From Rubrivivax sp. (GTDB taxonomy: Bacteria > Pseudomonadota > Gammaproteobacteria > Burkholderiales > Burkholderiaceae_C): a stretch of 64,000 nucleotides of DNA. The stretch is from assembly GCA_027487905.1 (NCBI GenBank), contig JAIYCR010000040.1:150041-214040 (forward strand), read 5' to 3'. Below, one piece after another: positions 36,188 to 46,100 of the stretch. Position 1 is the first letter of the stretch; every line of letters begins with the position of its first letter. Both the position numbers and the translations under genes were made by a program. The notes beneath the pieces were generated by a model. The model saw only the letters and a list, made by a program, of their open reading frames with translations. It searched no databases and had not been told where the DNA came from.

Positions 36188-37978
36188 ATGCCGAGCTACA
36201 CACCGCCCCTGCGAGACCTGCGCTTCGTGATGCACGAGCTTCTGGACGTGGTGGGCACGCTCAAGGCGAGCCCGCGCCACGCCGACCTGGACGAGGACAC
36301 CCTCAACGCCGTGATCGAGGAGGCGGGCCGCTTCGCCTCCGAGGTGCTGGCCCCCTTGAACGCCACCGGGGACGCCGAGGGCTGCCGGCTGGACAAGTCC
36401 ACCCACGAGGTCGCCGCCCCGGCCGGCTTCCGCGAGGCCTATGCGAAGTTCGTCGAGGGCGGCTGGCCCGCACTGAGCTGCGACCCGGCCTACGGCGGCC
36501 AGGGCCTGCCCATCACGATGAACCAGGTGCTGTACGAGATGCTCAACAGCGCCAACCAGGCCTGGACGATGTATCCGGGGCTGACCCACGGTGCCTATGA
36601 GTGCCTGCACGCCCACGGCACGCCCGAGCAGCAGGCCACCTACCTGCCCAAGCTGACCAGCGGCGAATGGACCGGCACCATGTGCCTGACCGAGCCGCAC
36701 TGCGGCACCGACCTGGGCCTGCTGCGCAGCAAGGCCGAGCCCCAGGCCGACGGCAGCTACCGCATCACCGGCAACAAGATCTTCATCAGCTCGGGCGAAC
36801 ACGACCTGGCCGCCAACATCATCCACCTGGTGCTCGCGCGCCTGCCCGATGCGCCGGCCGGCTCCAAGGGCATCTCGCTCTTCGTGGTGCCCAAGTTCCT
36901 GGTGCAGGCCGACGGCAGCCTGGGCGCGCGCAACCCCATCTTCTGCGGGGCGCTCGAGCACAAGATGGGCATCCACGGCAACGCCACCTGCCAGATGAAC
37001 CTGGACGGGGCCCAGGGCTGGCTGGTGGGCCAGCCGCACAAGGGCCTGGCCGCGATGTTCGTGATGATGAACGCCGCCCGGCTGGGCGTGGGCATCCAGT
37101 CGCTGGGGCTGACCGAGGTGGCCTACCAGAACGCAGCGGCCTATGCGAAGGACCGCCTGCAGATGCGTGCGCTGTCCGGCCCGAAGGCGCCCGACAAGGC
37201 CGCCGACCCGATCATCGTGCACCCGGACGTGCGCAAGATGCTGCTGACCGCGCGCGCCTATGCCGAGGGCGGGCGGGCGCTGGCCATCCACACGGCGCTG
37301 CTGATCGACCTGGAACTGTCCTCGCCGGACGAACAGGTGCGCCGCGACGCCGCCGACGAAGTGGCGCTGCTCACGCCCATCATCAAGGCCTTCATCACCG
37401 ACAACGCGTGGCTCGCCACCTCGCACTGCCTGCAGGTCTTCGGCGGGCACGGCTTCATCCGCGAATGGGGCATGGAGCAGTTCGTGCGCGACTCGCGCAT
37501 CAACATGATCTACGAGGGCACCAACACCATCCAGTCGCTGGACCTGCTGGGCCGCAAGGTGCTGGGCGACAACGGCGCCAAGCTCAAGAAGTTCGGCAAG
37601 CGCATCGCCGCCTTCGTCGAGGACGAGGGCACCGACGAGGCGATGCAGGAGTTCATCAACCCGCTGGCCGACCTGGGCGACAAGGTGACCAAGCTCACCA
37701 CCGAGCTGGGCATGAAGGGCTTCCAGAACCCCGACGAAGTGGGCGCCGCCGCGGTGGACTACCTGCGGGTGTGCGGCCACCTTGTCTTCGCCTATTTCTT
37801 CGCCCGCATGGCCAAGGTCGCGCTGCAGCAGCAAGGCGGCGGCGACCCCTTCTATGCGGCCAAGCTCAACACCGCGCGCTTCTATTTCCAGAAGCTGCTG
37901 CCCGAGACGGCCGGCCTGATCCGCAGCGCCCGTTCCGGCTCCGCCTCGCTGATGGCCATGGACGAGGCCCTGTTCTGA
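36188..37978 (+). CDS. fadE: Acyl-CoA dehydrogenase
   Basis: This 596-residue flavoprotein carries out the first step of beta-oxidation. The FAD/substrate segment is CLTEPHCGTDLGLLRSKAEP, and the catalytic-base region is INMIYEGTNTIQSLDLLGRK near residues 440-460. The extended C-terminal helical domain (after about 470) is typical of the ~600-residue class that includes Bacillus FadE. An AAGGACC ribosome site precedes the ATG. It lies 71 bases after the TetR gene. Confidence 0.95.
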   Translation: MPSYTPPLRDLRFVMHELLDVVGTLKASPRHADLDEDTLNAVIEEAGRFASEVLAPLNATGDAEGCRLDKSTHEVAAPAGFREAYAKFVEGGWPALSCDPAYGGQGLPITMNQVLYEMLNSANQAWTMYPGLTHGAYECLHAHGTPEQQATYLPKLTSGEWTGTMCLTEPHCGTDLGLLRSKAEPQADGSYRITGNKIFISSGEHDLAANIIHLVLARLPDAPAGSKGISLFVVPKFLVQADGSLGARNPIFCGALEHKMGIHGNATCQMNLDGAQGWLVGQPHKGLAAMFVMMNAARLGVGIQSLGLTEVAYQNAAAYAKDRLQMRALSGPKAPDKAADPIIVHPDVRKMLLTARAYAEGGRALAIHTALLIDLELSSPDEQVRRDAADEVALLTPIIKAFITDNAWLATSHCLQVFGGHGFIREWGMEQFVRDSRINMIYEGTNTIQSLDLLGRKVLGDNGAKLKKFGKRIAAFVEDEGTDEAMQEFINPLADLGDKVTKLTTELGMKGFQNPDEVGAAAVDYLRVCGHLVFAYFFARMAKVALQQQGGGDPFYAAKLNTARFYFQKLLPETAGLIRSARSGSASLMAMDEALF

Positions 37979-38025
37979 TGCCGCACCTGACCCACCGCGC
38001 CCGAACCTTCCACGGAGACTTCGAC

Positions 38026-38490
38026 ATGCACCTGCGCTCGAACCGACTCGCCGCCGCCCTGGCCGGCACCGCCCTGGCCCTCGCCTCGGGCCTGGCCGCG
38101 GCCCAGGCCACGCCCGTGGGCGCCTGGAAGACCATCGACGACAAGACCAAGACCGAACGCGCGCAGATCCGCATCCAGGAGTCGGGTGGCGTGCTCACCG
38201 GACGCATCGAGAAGCTGCTCGCCGCAGACGCCAAGCTCGACGGCGTGTGCGACAAATGCAGCGACGACCGCAAGGACAAGCCGATGATCGGCCTGGAGAT
38301 GGTGCGCGGCGTGAAGAAGAGTGCCAGTGACGCCGAGCTCTGGGATGGGGGCACCATCCTCGACCCGGAAGAAGGCAAGGTCTACAAGGTGCGCCTGAAG
38401 CCCATCGACGGCGGCAAGCGCCTGGAGGTGCGCGGCTACTTCGGTGCGCCGCTGCTGGGCCGCACCCAGACCTGGGTACGGGTGGAGTGA
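38026..38490 (+). CDS. Secreted DUF2147 protein
   Basis: The 154-residue product has a Sec signal peptide (LAAALAGTALALASGLAAAQA) and a DUF2147 domain: VGAWKTIDDKTKTERAQIRI at its start, GLEMVRGVKK, and ILDPEEGKVYKVRLK toward the end. It has a CDKC pair near residue 77. The family is thought to be periplasmic and of lipocalin-like shape; the role is unknown. Its position inside a fad cluster hints at lipid binding. Confidence 0.9.
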   Translation: MHLRSNRLAAALAGTALALASGLAAAQATPVGAWKTIDDKTKTERAQIRIQESGGVLTGRIEKLLAADAKLDGVCDKCSDDRKDKPMIGLEMVRGVKKSASDAELWDGGTILDPEEGKVYKVRLKPIDGGKRLEVRGYFGAPLLGRTQTWVRVE

Positions 38491-38565
38491 GCGCCGCCGC
38501 CCGACCCTGACCGTCCCGGGGGCGTCCCCGACGCCCCGCCCGTTTCCTTTTCCCCTGGAGCCTCC

Positions 38566-40962
38566 ATGGAACGCTTCCTCGTCAAGAAAGCCGCCGTGCT
38601 CGGTGCCGGCGTGATGGGCGCGCAGATCGCCGCCCACCTGATCAACCTGAAGGTGCCGGTGGTGCTCTTCGACCTGCCCGCCAAGGAAGGTCCGAAGAAC
38701 GGCGTCGCGCTCAAGGCCATCGAGAACCTGAAGAAGCTCAAGCCCGCTCCCCTGGGTGTGCCCGAGGACGCCGCGCGCATCCAGCCGGCCAACTACGAGG
38801 AACACCTGGCATTGCTGGGCGAGTGCGACCTGGTGATCGAGGCCATCGCCGAGCGCATGGACTGGAAGCTCGACCTGTACACCAAGGTCTCGCCGCACAT
38901 CGCGCCGCACGCCATCGTGGCGAGCAACACCTCCGGCCTGAGCATCGGCAAGCTGGCCGCGGTGCTGCCCGAGGCGATCCGCCCGCGCTTTTGCGGCGTG
39001 CACTTCTTCAACCCGCCGCGCTACATGGCGCTGGTCGAACTCATCCCCACCGCCGACACCCGGCCCGAGATCCTCGACCAGCTCGAGACCTTCGTCACCA
39101 CCACCCTGGGCAAGGGCGTGGTCCGGGCCAAGGACACGCCCAACTTCATCGCCAACCGGGTGGGCATCGCCGGCATGCTGGCCACGATGAAGGAGGCCGA
39201 GACCTTCGGCCTGACGGTGGACGTGGTGGACGACCTGACCGGCAAGAAGCTGGGCCGAGCCAGCTCGGGCACCTTCCGCACCGCTGACGTCGTGGGCCTG
39301 GACACCATGGCCCACGTGATCCGCACGCTGCAGGACAACCTGCAGGACGACCCCTTCTACTCGAGCTACACCACGCCGCCGGTGCTGGATGCGCTGATCG
39401 CCGCCGGCGCGCTGGGCCAGAAGACGGGCGCGGGCTTCTACAAGAAGGTGGGGCGCGACATCCTGCGCCTGGACCCCGCCACCCGGGACTACGTGGCCGG
39501 CGGCGGCAAGGCCGACGAGATCGTCGCCCGCATGCTGAAGAAGCCGCCGGCGGAGCGGCTGAAGCTGCTGCGCGAGTCGAGCAACCCGCAGGCACGCTTC
39601 CTGTGGGCCATCCTGCGCGACGCCTTCCACTACGCGGCGGTGCACCTGGCCGACATCGCCGACAGCGCCCGCGAGGTCGACTTCGCCATGCGCTGGGGCT
39701 TCGGCATGCAGCAGGGCCCCTTCGAGCTGTGGCAGGCGGCCGGCTGGAAGCAGGTGGCCGAATGGGTGCAGGCCGACATCGACGCCGGCACGGCGCTCAG
39801 CACCGCGCCGCTGCCCGCCTGGGTGTCCAGTGGCCCGGTGGCCGAACGCGGTGGCGTGCACCAGCCCGAAGGCTCCTGGAGCGCCGCGCAGCAGCGCTTC
39901 CTGCCGCGCAGCGACCTGGCGGTCTACCAGCGCCAGCGCTTCCCGGAGAGCGTGCTGGGCAGCGGCGCGGCCGCACCGCTGCAGTCGGGCACCGAGCTCT
40001 TCCGCAACGACGACGTGCGGGTGTGGACGCTCGACGGCGAGGTGGCCATCGTCAGCATCACCTGCAAGCTGCACCTGATCAGCCAGGCCGTCACCGAGGG
40101 CCTGGACAAGGCGGTGGAGATCGCCGAACGCGGCTTCCAGGGCCTGGTGATCTGGTCGCCGGACGACGTGTTCTCGGCCGGTGCCAACCTCGAGTCGCTG
40201 ATGCCGGTGTTCATGAAGCAGGGCTCCAAGGGCATCGAGCCGGTCGTGCACCAGCTGCAGAAGACCATGCTGCGCCTTCGTTATGCGCAGGTACCCGTGG
40301 TGGCGGCGATGCGCGGGCTGGCGCTGGGCGGGGGCAACGAGATCGCCATCCACTGCGCGCGCCGGGTGGCCACGATGGAGACCTACATGGGCTTCGTCGA
40401 GGTGGGCGTGGGCTTGCTGCCCGGTGCGGGCGGCCTGACCTACACCGCGCGGCGCGCCGCCGAGATGGCCGCGGCTGGCAACGCCGGCGCCGATCTCTTC
40501 ACCTTCCTGAAGGACGGTTTCACCAGCGCGGCCACCGCCAAGGTGGGCACCAGCGCCCTGGAGAACCGCAAGCTCGGCTTCCTGCTCGACGGCGACCTGA
40601 TCGTGGCGCACAAGGACGAGCTGCTGCAGGTGGCGCTCGAACAGGCGCGGGCGATGGGGGCGAGCGGCTGGCGGGCGCCGCACCGCGCGCTCTTCCCGGT
40701 GGCCGGGCGCAGCGGCATCGCCACCATCAAGGGACAGCTGGCCAACATGCGCGACGGCGGTTTCGTCAGCGCCCACGATTTCCACATCGCCAGCCTGATT
40801 GCCGACGTGGTCTGCGGCGGTGACGTGGATGCCGGCTCGATGGTCTCAGAGGACTACCTGATGGCCATCGAGCGCCGTCACTTCTGCAGCCTGCTCGACC
40901 ACCCCAAGACCCAGGAACGGATCATGGGCATGTTGCAGACGGGCAAGCCGGTGAGGAATTGA
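38566..40962 (+). CDS. 3-hydroxyacyl-CoA dehydrogenase/enoyl-CoA hydratase, FadN-type domain order
   Basis: The 798-residue bifunctional enzyme starts with the NAD-binding domain (VLGAGVMGAQIAAHL near residues 11-25). The dehydrogenase core follows (IVASNTSGLS, HFFNPPRYMALVELI, DTPNFIANRVG). A crotonase domain lies in the C-terminal part (FSAGANLESLM near 530; GLALGGGNEIAIHC near 585). Dehydrogenase-first order is that of Bacillus FadN; E. coli FadB has the hydratase first. It supplies steps two and three of beta-oxidation. Confidence 0.93.
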   Translation: MERFLVKKAAVLGAGVMGAQIAAHLINLKVPVVLFDLPAKEGPKNGVALKAIENLKKLKPAPLGVPEDAARIQPANYEEHLALLGECDLVIEAIAERMDWKLDLYTKVSPHIAPHAIVASNTSGLSIGKLAAVLPEAIRPRFCGVHFFNPPRYMALVELIPTADTRPEILDQLETFVTTTLGKGVVRAKDTPNFIANRVGIAGMLATMKEAETFGLTVDVVDDLTGKKLGRASSGTFRTADVVGLDTMAHVIRTLQDNLQDDPFYSSYTTPPVLDALIAAGALGQKTGAGFYKKVGRDILRLDPATRDYVAGGGKADEIVARMLKKPPAERLKLLRESSNPQARFLWAILRDAFHYAAVHLADIADSAREVDFAMRWGFGMQQGPFELWQAAGWKQVAEWVQADIDAGTALSTAPLPAWVSSGPVAERGGVHQPEGSWSAAQQRFLPRSDLAVYQRQRFPESVLGSGAAAPLQSGTELFRNDDVRVWTLDGEVAIVSITCKLHLISQAVTEGLDKAVEIAERGFQGLVIWSPDDVFSAGANLESLMPVFMKQGSKGIEPVVHQLQKTMLRLRYAQVPVVAAMRGLALGGGNEIAIHCARRVATMETYMGFVEVGVGLLPGAGGLTYTARRAAEMAAAGNAGADLFTFLKDGFTSAATAKVGTSALENRKLGFLLDGDLIVAHKDELLQVALEQARAMGASGWRAPHRALFPVAGRSGIATIKGQLANMRDGGFVSAHDFHIASLIADVVCGGDVDAGSMVSEDYLMAIERRHFCSLLDHPKTQERIMGMLQTGKPVRN

Positions 40963-40970
40963 ACCCCCCC

Positions 40971-41045
40971 GGAGGCGATCGCAGATCGCCTCCCCCCCAA
41001 GGGGGGGCGCCGCGGGTGGACCGGCAGAGCCGGATCCACCGCGGC
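40971..41045. repeat. Three consecutive hairpins between fadN-like and thiolase genes
   Basis: Hairpin one is a perfect 10-bp stem (GGAGGCGATC, 40971-40980, with GATCGCCTCC, 40984-40993) and a 3-base loop. Hairpin two is seven C then AA then seven G (40992-41007). Hairpin three pairs GCCGCGG...CCGGC (41009-41025) with GCCGG...CCGCGGC (41029-41045) with small bulges. The block looks like a mosaic intergenic element and may attenuate or stabilise the fad transcript. Confidence 0.8.
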
Positions 41046-41102
41046 CGCTGGGGAAATGCGGCGAGATCTCGAACGGGCCGAGGCCCTTACAGGAGAGTTG
41101 CA

Positions 41103-42299
41103 ATGAAGCAAGTGCAAGAGGCGTACATCGTGGCGGCCACGCGGACGCCGATTGGGAAGTCGGGGCGGGGCGTGTTCCGCAACACGCGGCCGGATGACCT
41201 GCTGGTCGCGGCGATCCGGGGTGCGCTGGCGCAGGTGCCGTCGCTCGACCCCAAGGCCATCGAGGATGCCGTCATCGGCTGCGCGATGCCCGAGGCCGAG
41301 CAGGGGCTGAACATGGCGCGCATCGGCGCCCTGCTGGCCGGCCTGCCCAACGGCGTGGGCGGGGTCACCGTGAACCGCTTCTGCGCCTCGGGCCTGTCGG
41401 CCATCCAGATGGCTGCCGACCGCATCCGCGTGGGCGAGGCCGACGTGATGATCGCCGGCGGCGCCGAGAGCATGAGCATGGTGCCCATGAGCGGCAACAA
41501 GCCCTCGTTCAATCCGGCCGTGTTCGAGCGCGACGAGAACATCGGCATCGCCTACGGCATGGGTTTGACCGCCGAGAAGGTGGCCCAGCAGTGGAAGGTG
41601 AGCCGCGAGGCCCAGGACGCCTTCGCGCTGCAGAGCCATCTCAAGGCCCTGAAGGCGCAGGCCGAGGGCGAGTTCACCGACGAGATCACGCCGGTGGAGG
41701 CCATCGACCGCCAGCCCGACCTGGCCACCGGCCGCAGCGTCGAACGCCGCCGCACCATCACGCTGGACGAAGGCCCGCGTGCGGACACCTCCGCCGAGGG
41801 TCTCGCCCGGCTTCGACCGGTGTTCGCGGCCAAGGGCAGCGTCACGGCGGGCAACAGCAGCCAGACGAGCGACGGTGCCGGCGCGCTCATCCTCGCCAGC
41901 GAGGCGGCCGTCAAGCGCTTCGAGCTCAAGCCGCTCGCCCGCTTCGTCAGCTTCGCCAGCCGTGGCGTGCCGCCGGAGATCATGGGCATCGGCCCGATCG
42001 AGGCGATTCCCGCCGCGCTGCGCTATGCGGGCCTGCAGGCCGCGGACATGGGCTGGATCGAGCTGAACGAGGCCTTCGCCGCCCAGGCACTGGCCGTGCT
42101 CGGCACGGTGGGGCTGGACGCCACCAAGGTCAATCCCATGGGCGGTGCGATCGCGCTGGGCCATCCGCTGGGGGCCACCGGCGCCATCCGCGCGGCCACC
42201 GTGGTGCACGCGCTGCGCCGCCACCGGCTGAAGTACGGCATGGTGACGATGTGCGTGGGCACCGGCCAAGGTGCAGCGGGCATCTTCGAGAGCCTCTGA
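41103..42299 (+). CDS. Acetyl-CoA C-acyltransferase (beta-ketothiolase)
   Basis: The 398-residue thiolase performs the last beta-oxidation step. The nucleophilic Cys is in TVNRFCASGLSAIQMAADRI near residue 97. The active-site His is in GGAIALGHPLGATG near residue 350, and the second Cys is in MVTMCVGTGQGAAG near 383. An AGGAGAG ribosome site lies just before the ATG. It is FadA-like in context. Confidence 0.95.
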   Translation: MKQVQEAYIVAATRTPIGKSGRGVFRNTRPDDLLVAAIRGALAQVPSLDPKAIEDAVIGCAMPEAEQGLNMARIGALLAGLPNGVGGVTVNRFCASGLSAIQMAADRIRVGEADVMIAGGAESMSMVPMSGNKPSFNPAVFERDENIGIAYGMGLTAEKVAQQWKVSREAQDAFALQSHLKALKAQAEGEFTDEITPVEAIDRQPDLATGRSVERRRTITLDEGPRADTSAEGLARLRPVFAAKGSVTAGNSSQTSDGAGALILASEAAVKRFELKPLARFVSFASRGVPPEIMGIGPIEAIPAALRYAGLQAADMGWIELNEAFAAQALAVLGTVGLDATKVNPMGGAIALGHPLGATGAIRAATVVHALRRHRLKYGMVTMCVGTGQGAAGIFESL

Positions 42300-42366
42300 G
42301 GCCCATCCGTCCCCGGCCCGCCCCCGGCCCGTCCCCGGCCCCCCCCGCCCTTGCAGAGGAGACCCC

Positions 42367-43131
42367 ATGACCATCAAGACCGCCACCCTGAACGGCGTGC
42401 TGACGCTGGAGATCGCCCGTCCCGAGAAGAAGAACGCCATCACCGTGGACATGTATGCGGCCCTGGCCGCCGGCCTGCGGGCAGCGGCGGCGGAGCCTGC
42501 CGTCCGCGCGGTGCTGATCACCGGGCAGCCGGGCATCTTCACCTCCGGCAATGACCTGGAGGACTTCATGCAGCGTCCGCGCCAGGGCCTGGATTCCCCG
42601 GTGTTCCAGTTCATGCAGGCGCTGGTGGCTTGCGACAAGCCCGTGGTGGCCGCCGTCACCGGACCCGCCATCGGCATCGGCACCACGATGCTGCTGCACT
42701 GCGACCTGGTCTACGTGGCCGACGACGCCCGCCTGGCCATGCCCTTCGTGAGCCTGGGGCTGGTGCCCGAGTTCGCCAGCAGCCTGGTCGTGCCCCGGCT
42801 GATGGGCCGGGTCCGCGCCGCCGAAAAGCTGCTGCTGGGCGACCCCTTCACCGCCGAGCAGGCGGTGGAGTTCGGCCTGGCCAATGCGGTGCTGCCCGCC
42901 GCCGAAGTGGCGCCGCACGCCCGCCGCGTGGCCGAGCGCTTCAATGCGCTGCCGCCGGCGGCGGTTCGCGAGAGCAAGAAGCTGCTGCGGCGCGCCGACG
43001 AGGCCGAGGTGATGAAGGCGATCGCCGTGGAGGCGGAGGTCTTCGGCCGGCAGCTGAACAGCCCCGAGGCCAAGGAAGCCTTCAGCGCCTTCTTCCAGAA
43101 GCGCCGCCCGGATTTCTCCAGCTTCAGCTGA
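42367..43131 (+). CDS. Enoyl-CoA hydratase/isomerase family protein
   Basis: The 254-residue crotonase has the oxyanion-hole segments FTSGNDLEDF near residue 58 and AAVTGPAIGIGTTMLLHCDL near 98. A VSLGLVPEFASS segment follows. The typical hydratase glutamates are not both evident: Pro-Glu of VPEF is present, while the first acidic position (near GIGTTM) is not Glu. It may therefore be an isomerase of the delta3,delta2 type that helps degrade unsaturated fatty acids. It is the last gene of the fad cluster. Confidence 0.9.
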   Translation: MTIKTATLNGVLTLEIARPEKKNAITVDMYAALAAGLRAAAAEPAVRAVLITGQPGIFTSGNDLEDFMQRPRQGLDSPVFQFMQALVACDKPVVAAVTGPAIGIGTTMLLHCDLVYVADDARLAMPFVSLGLVPEFASSLVVPRLMGRVRAAEKLLLGDPFTAEQAVEFGLANAVLPAAEVAPHARRVAERFNALPPAAVRESKKLLRRADEAEVMKAIAVEAEVFGRQLNSPEAKEAFSAFFQKRRPDFSSFS

Positions 43132-43177
43132 ACGGCCGGCCGGTTGCGCCCGCCGGGCCGCGGGCGAAGGTCCGGCT

Positions 43178-46100
43178 TCAGGCCGCGACGCCCAGCGGGA
43201 ACTGTCGTTCGATCTGGTCGATCGGGCAGGGCTTGTGGATGGCGTAGCCCTGGGCGTAGTCGACGCCGATCTCGCGCAGCTTGTCCAGGATCTCCGGCGT
43301 CTCGACGAACTCGGCCACGGTGTGCATGCCCAGCGAGTGAGCGATGTCGTTCATCGACTTGACGATGGCGTAGTCGCTCGGGCTGTGGACGATGTCCTTC
43401 ACGAAGCTGCCGTCGATCTTCAGCGTCTCCACCCGCAGGTTCTTCAGGTGCGCATAGGACGCATGGCCGCTGCCGAAGTCGTCCAGTGCGAAGCGCCAGC
43501 CGTGACGACGCATCTGCCGGATGAAGTCGCCCGCGACGGCGTAGCTTTCGACCGCGGCGGTCTCGGTGATCTCGAAGATGATGCGCCCGGGGGGAATGTC
43601 GCCCGCCAGCTGCACGCCGCGCAGGCAGGCCATCACCTCGGGGTTGGCCAGCGACATGGCCGACAGGTTGATCGACAGGCCCCCGATGGCCATGAAGGCC
43701 GGGCGATTGGCGCGTATCCAGGCGAAGGTGCGCTGCAGCACCCACAGGTCGATCTCGTGTGCGCGGCGCAGCGCCTCCACGGCGAGGATGAATGGCAGCG
43801 GCCCGACCGGCCCTCCAGGCCCGAGATCGATGCCCAGCAGCACCTCGTGGTGGGGCAGCAGGGCGGGGTCGTCGCGCAGCGGCAGGATGCGCTGGGCCCT
43901 GAGGTACAGGCCGCTGCCGGAGATCAGCTCGTCGATGCGTCCTGCCCAGTCGACCAGCGCCTGCTGGCTGCGAAGTGGCCGGCTGTCCGGCCCGTAGCAC
44001 TGCAGACGGTTGCGCCCCAGCGCCTTGGCCGCCACGCAGGCCATGTCGGCTTGCTGCACGGTGACATCGGCGGCCTGTGCGCTCGGGTCGAACACGGCCA
44101 CGCCGATGTTCGCGCCGATGCGGAAGCTCTTGCCGGCCGGCTGGTAGCGGTGGTCGGCGATGCGGTCGAGCACGCCCTGGAGAGCCTCCAGGCCCGCTTC
44201 GCGCGTTCGGGCGGGCAGCAGCAGCGCCAGCGTGTCGTCCCGAAAGCTCGCCAGCACCGCTGCGCTCGCCAGGCAGGCCTGCACCGCCTGCGCCAGCGAG
44301 CGGGCCAGCGCTTCGCCCTCGGACAGGCCGAGGGCCTGGTAGACCACGCGGAACTGGTCGAACTCGATGATGGCCAGCAGGTGCGTTCCATCGGCTCGGG
44401 CCGAGCGGGCCAGCTGGTCGAGCCGCAGGAGGAAACCCTTGCGGTTGAGCAGGCCGGTGACCGGATCCTGGTGCGCACGCTGCTGCATGCGGTGCCGGCC
44501 ATCGTCGAGCATGGCATGGACGGAGCGGTCCAGCAGGGGTTGCTCCTGATCGCTCCACAGCTTGATCGAGCCCTCGCGCACGCGACGTGAAAGCTCCGCC
44601 ATCGTCAGCTCCAGCCGCTCGGTGGCCGAGCGGTTGGCGAAGGCGCAATCGGTGGCCGGTTCGGCCACCCAGATGAGCTGCATGGGCAGCCAGCGGTCGG
44701 CCGTGCGCACATGCCACCAGTCCCCCACCGACAGCCGCTCGAACACCGAACCCTGCGGCGGCAAGGCCTCGGGCGGGCCTCGCCGCGACTCGGCGCCCCT
44801 CTCGCGGGGCAGGTAGGCGCCCTGGGGCGGGGGCCGGCCGCCGCGGACGGCCTCGTCCAGCGCCCGCAGCAGGTCGGCCATGAAGGCGTCGCGACGGCCG
44901 GCGTCCGGGTTGACCCGCGTGAGCTGCTGCTCGATCAGGCTGCAAAGGGTGACCGCGGCGGGCCAGTCGCGCTCGGGCTGAGGATCGGCGCTCGAGGGCG
45001 CCAGCAGGCGCAGCAGGGCCTGCAGCGGCTCGAGCGCCTGCGCCCAGGACGGGTTTTCGCAGCCCACCCGCAGCTCGAGCAGCACCAGGTGCTGGCGCCA
45101 TCCGGCCTCCAGCAGGCGCAGCACGATCTCGGGCACGGCCTGCTCCTGCAGCCGCGCGTCCAGCGCGGCGCGAACCCTTTCTCGGGCGCGCCGGATGCGC
45201 TGGCGGCCCTCGCAGGCTTCCTGCAGCCGGCCGATCCGCAAGCGGCGGTTCTGGCGAATGGGGGCCAGCAGGCGCTCCAGGCGGTCGCGGACCGACTTCC
45301 ACACCGCCGGGTCGGCGTCGGCCTGGCTGCAGATCCGGTCGACCCACAGGTGCAGGTAGCGCTCGACCTTGGCATCGAGGAATCGGCCCTCGTCGTCGGT
45401 GGCGATCGCGTACTGCTCCAGCAGGTTGACGACCTGCTGCGCGGGGTCTTCCGCCCCCTCGGGGAAGCCGCCGTTGCGGACCGACAGCTTCAGCAGGGGC
45501 GCAGCCAGCCGGTTGAGCAGCTGGTCGATCGTCGGGCCGCCCCCGGACACGGCCATCGCGTAGCCGAGCAGGCTGCCCGTGCTGTCCAGCGACTGGCGCA
45601 CCGGGGTGGACAGGTGATGGCCCGGCACGGCGCGGGCCATGCGCTCGCTCAAGGCGCCGCCCTGCGGATCGGCCAGCTGCTTCCATTGGCTGGAGGGCTG
45701 GTGGTCGATGGCCCGCAGCAATTCGTCCACGGTGGCCAGGGGCCCGGCCGCGGAGCTTGGCGCAGGGGCCGTCGGGGGAGCCGGCCGGGCGGCGGTGTGC
45801 AGCAGTTCGGTCGCCAGCCGTGTCAGGCCGAGCGGACGTGGGTCCGGTGTCGGCTCGGCCGCGAGGTCGGCAACGGGTTGCGGTGCGGCTGCGGGAACAG
45901 CGGGAGGAACCGGAGGAACCGGAGGACCCGGTTCCAGGGAAGGGGATGCCGGCGATGGAAGTGGCGTGGACGCCTGAGCTGCCGCGGGGGCTGGCGTCGG
46001 ATTCGATGGCGGCGTCGCCGTCGCAGCTTCCGAGGCCGGCCTGTCCGGCAGGGCCGCGAGCATCGCGTCGTACACACGGCCGAGCCCGCGCAGCAGCGCG

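Noticed and set aside
36601..38490. Plus-strand frame through fadE with no stop for about 1.4 kb
   Set aside because: Only its last 154 codons (DUF2147) resemble a protein; upstream it is an out-of-frame shadow of the acyl-CoA dehydrogenase.
42300..42366. C-rich CGTCCCCGGCC-like repeats before the crotonase gene
   Set aside because: Three short imperfect copies in a 67-base spacer are most simply GC-biased drift; no hairpin or open frame is formed.
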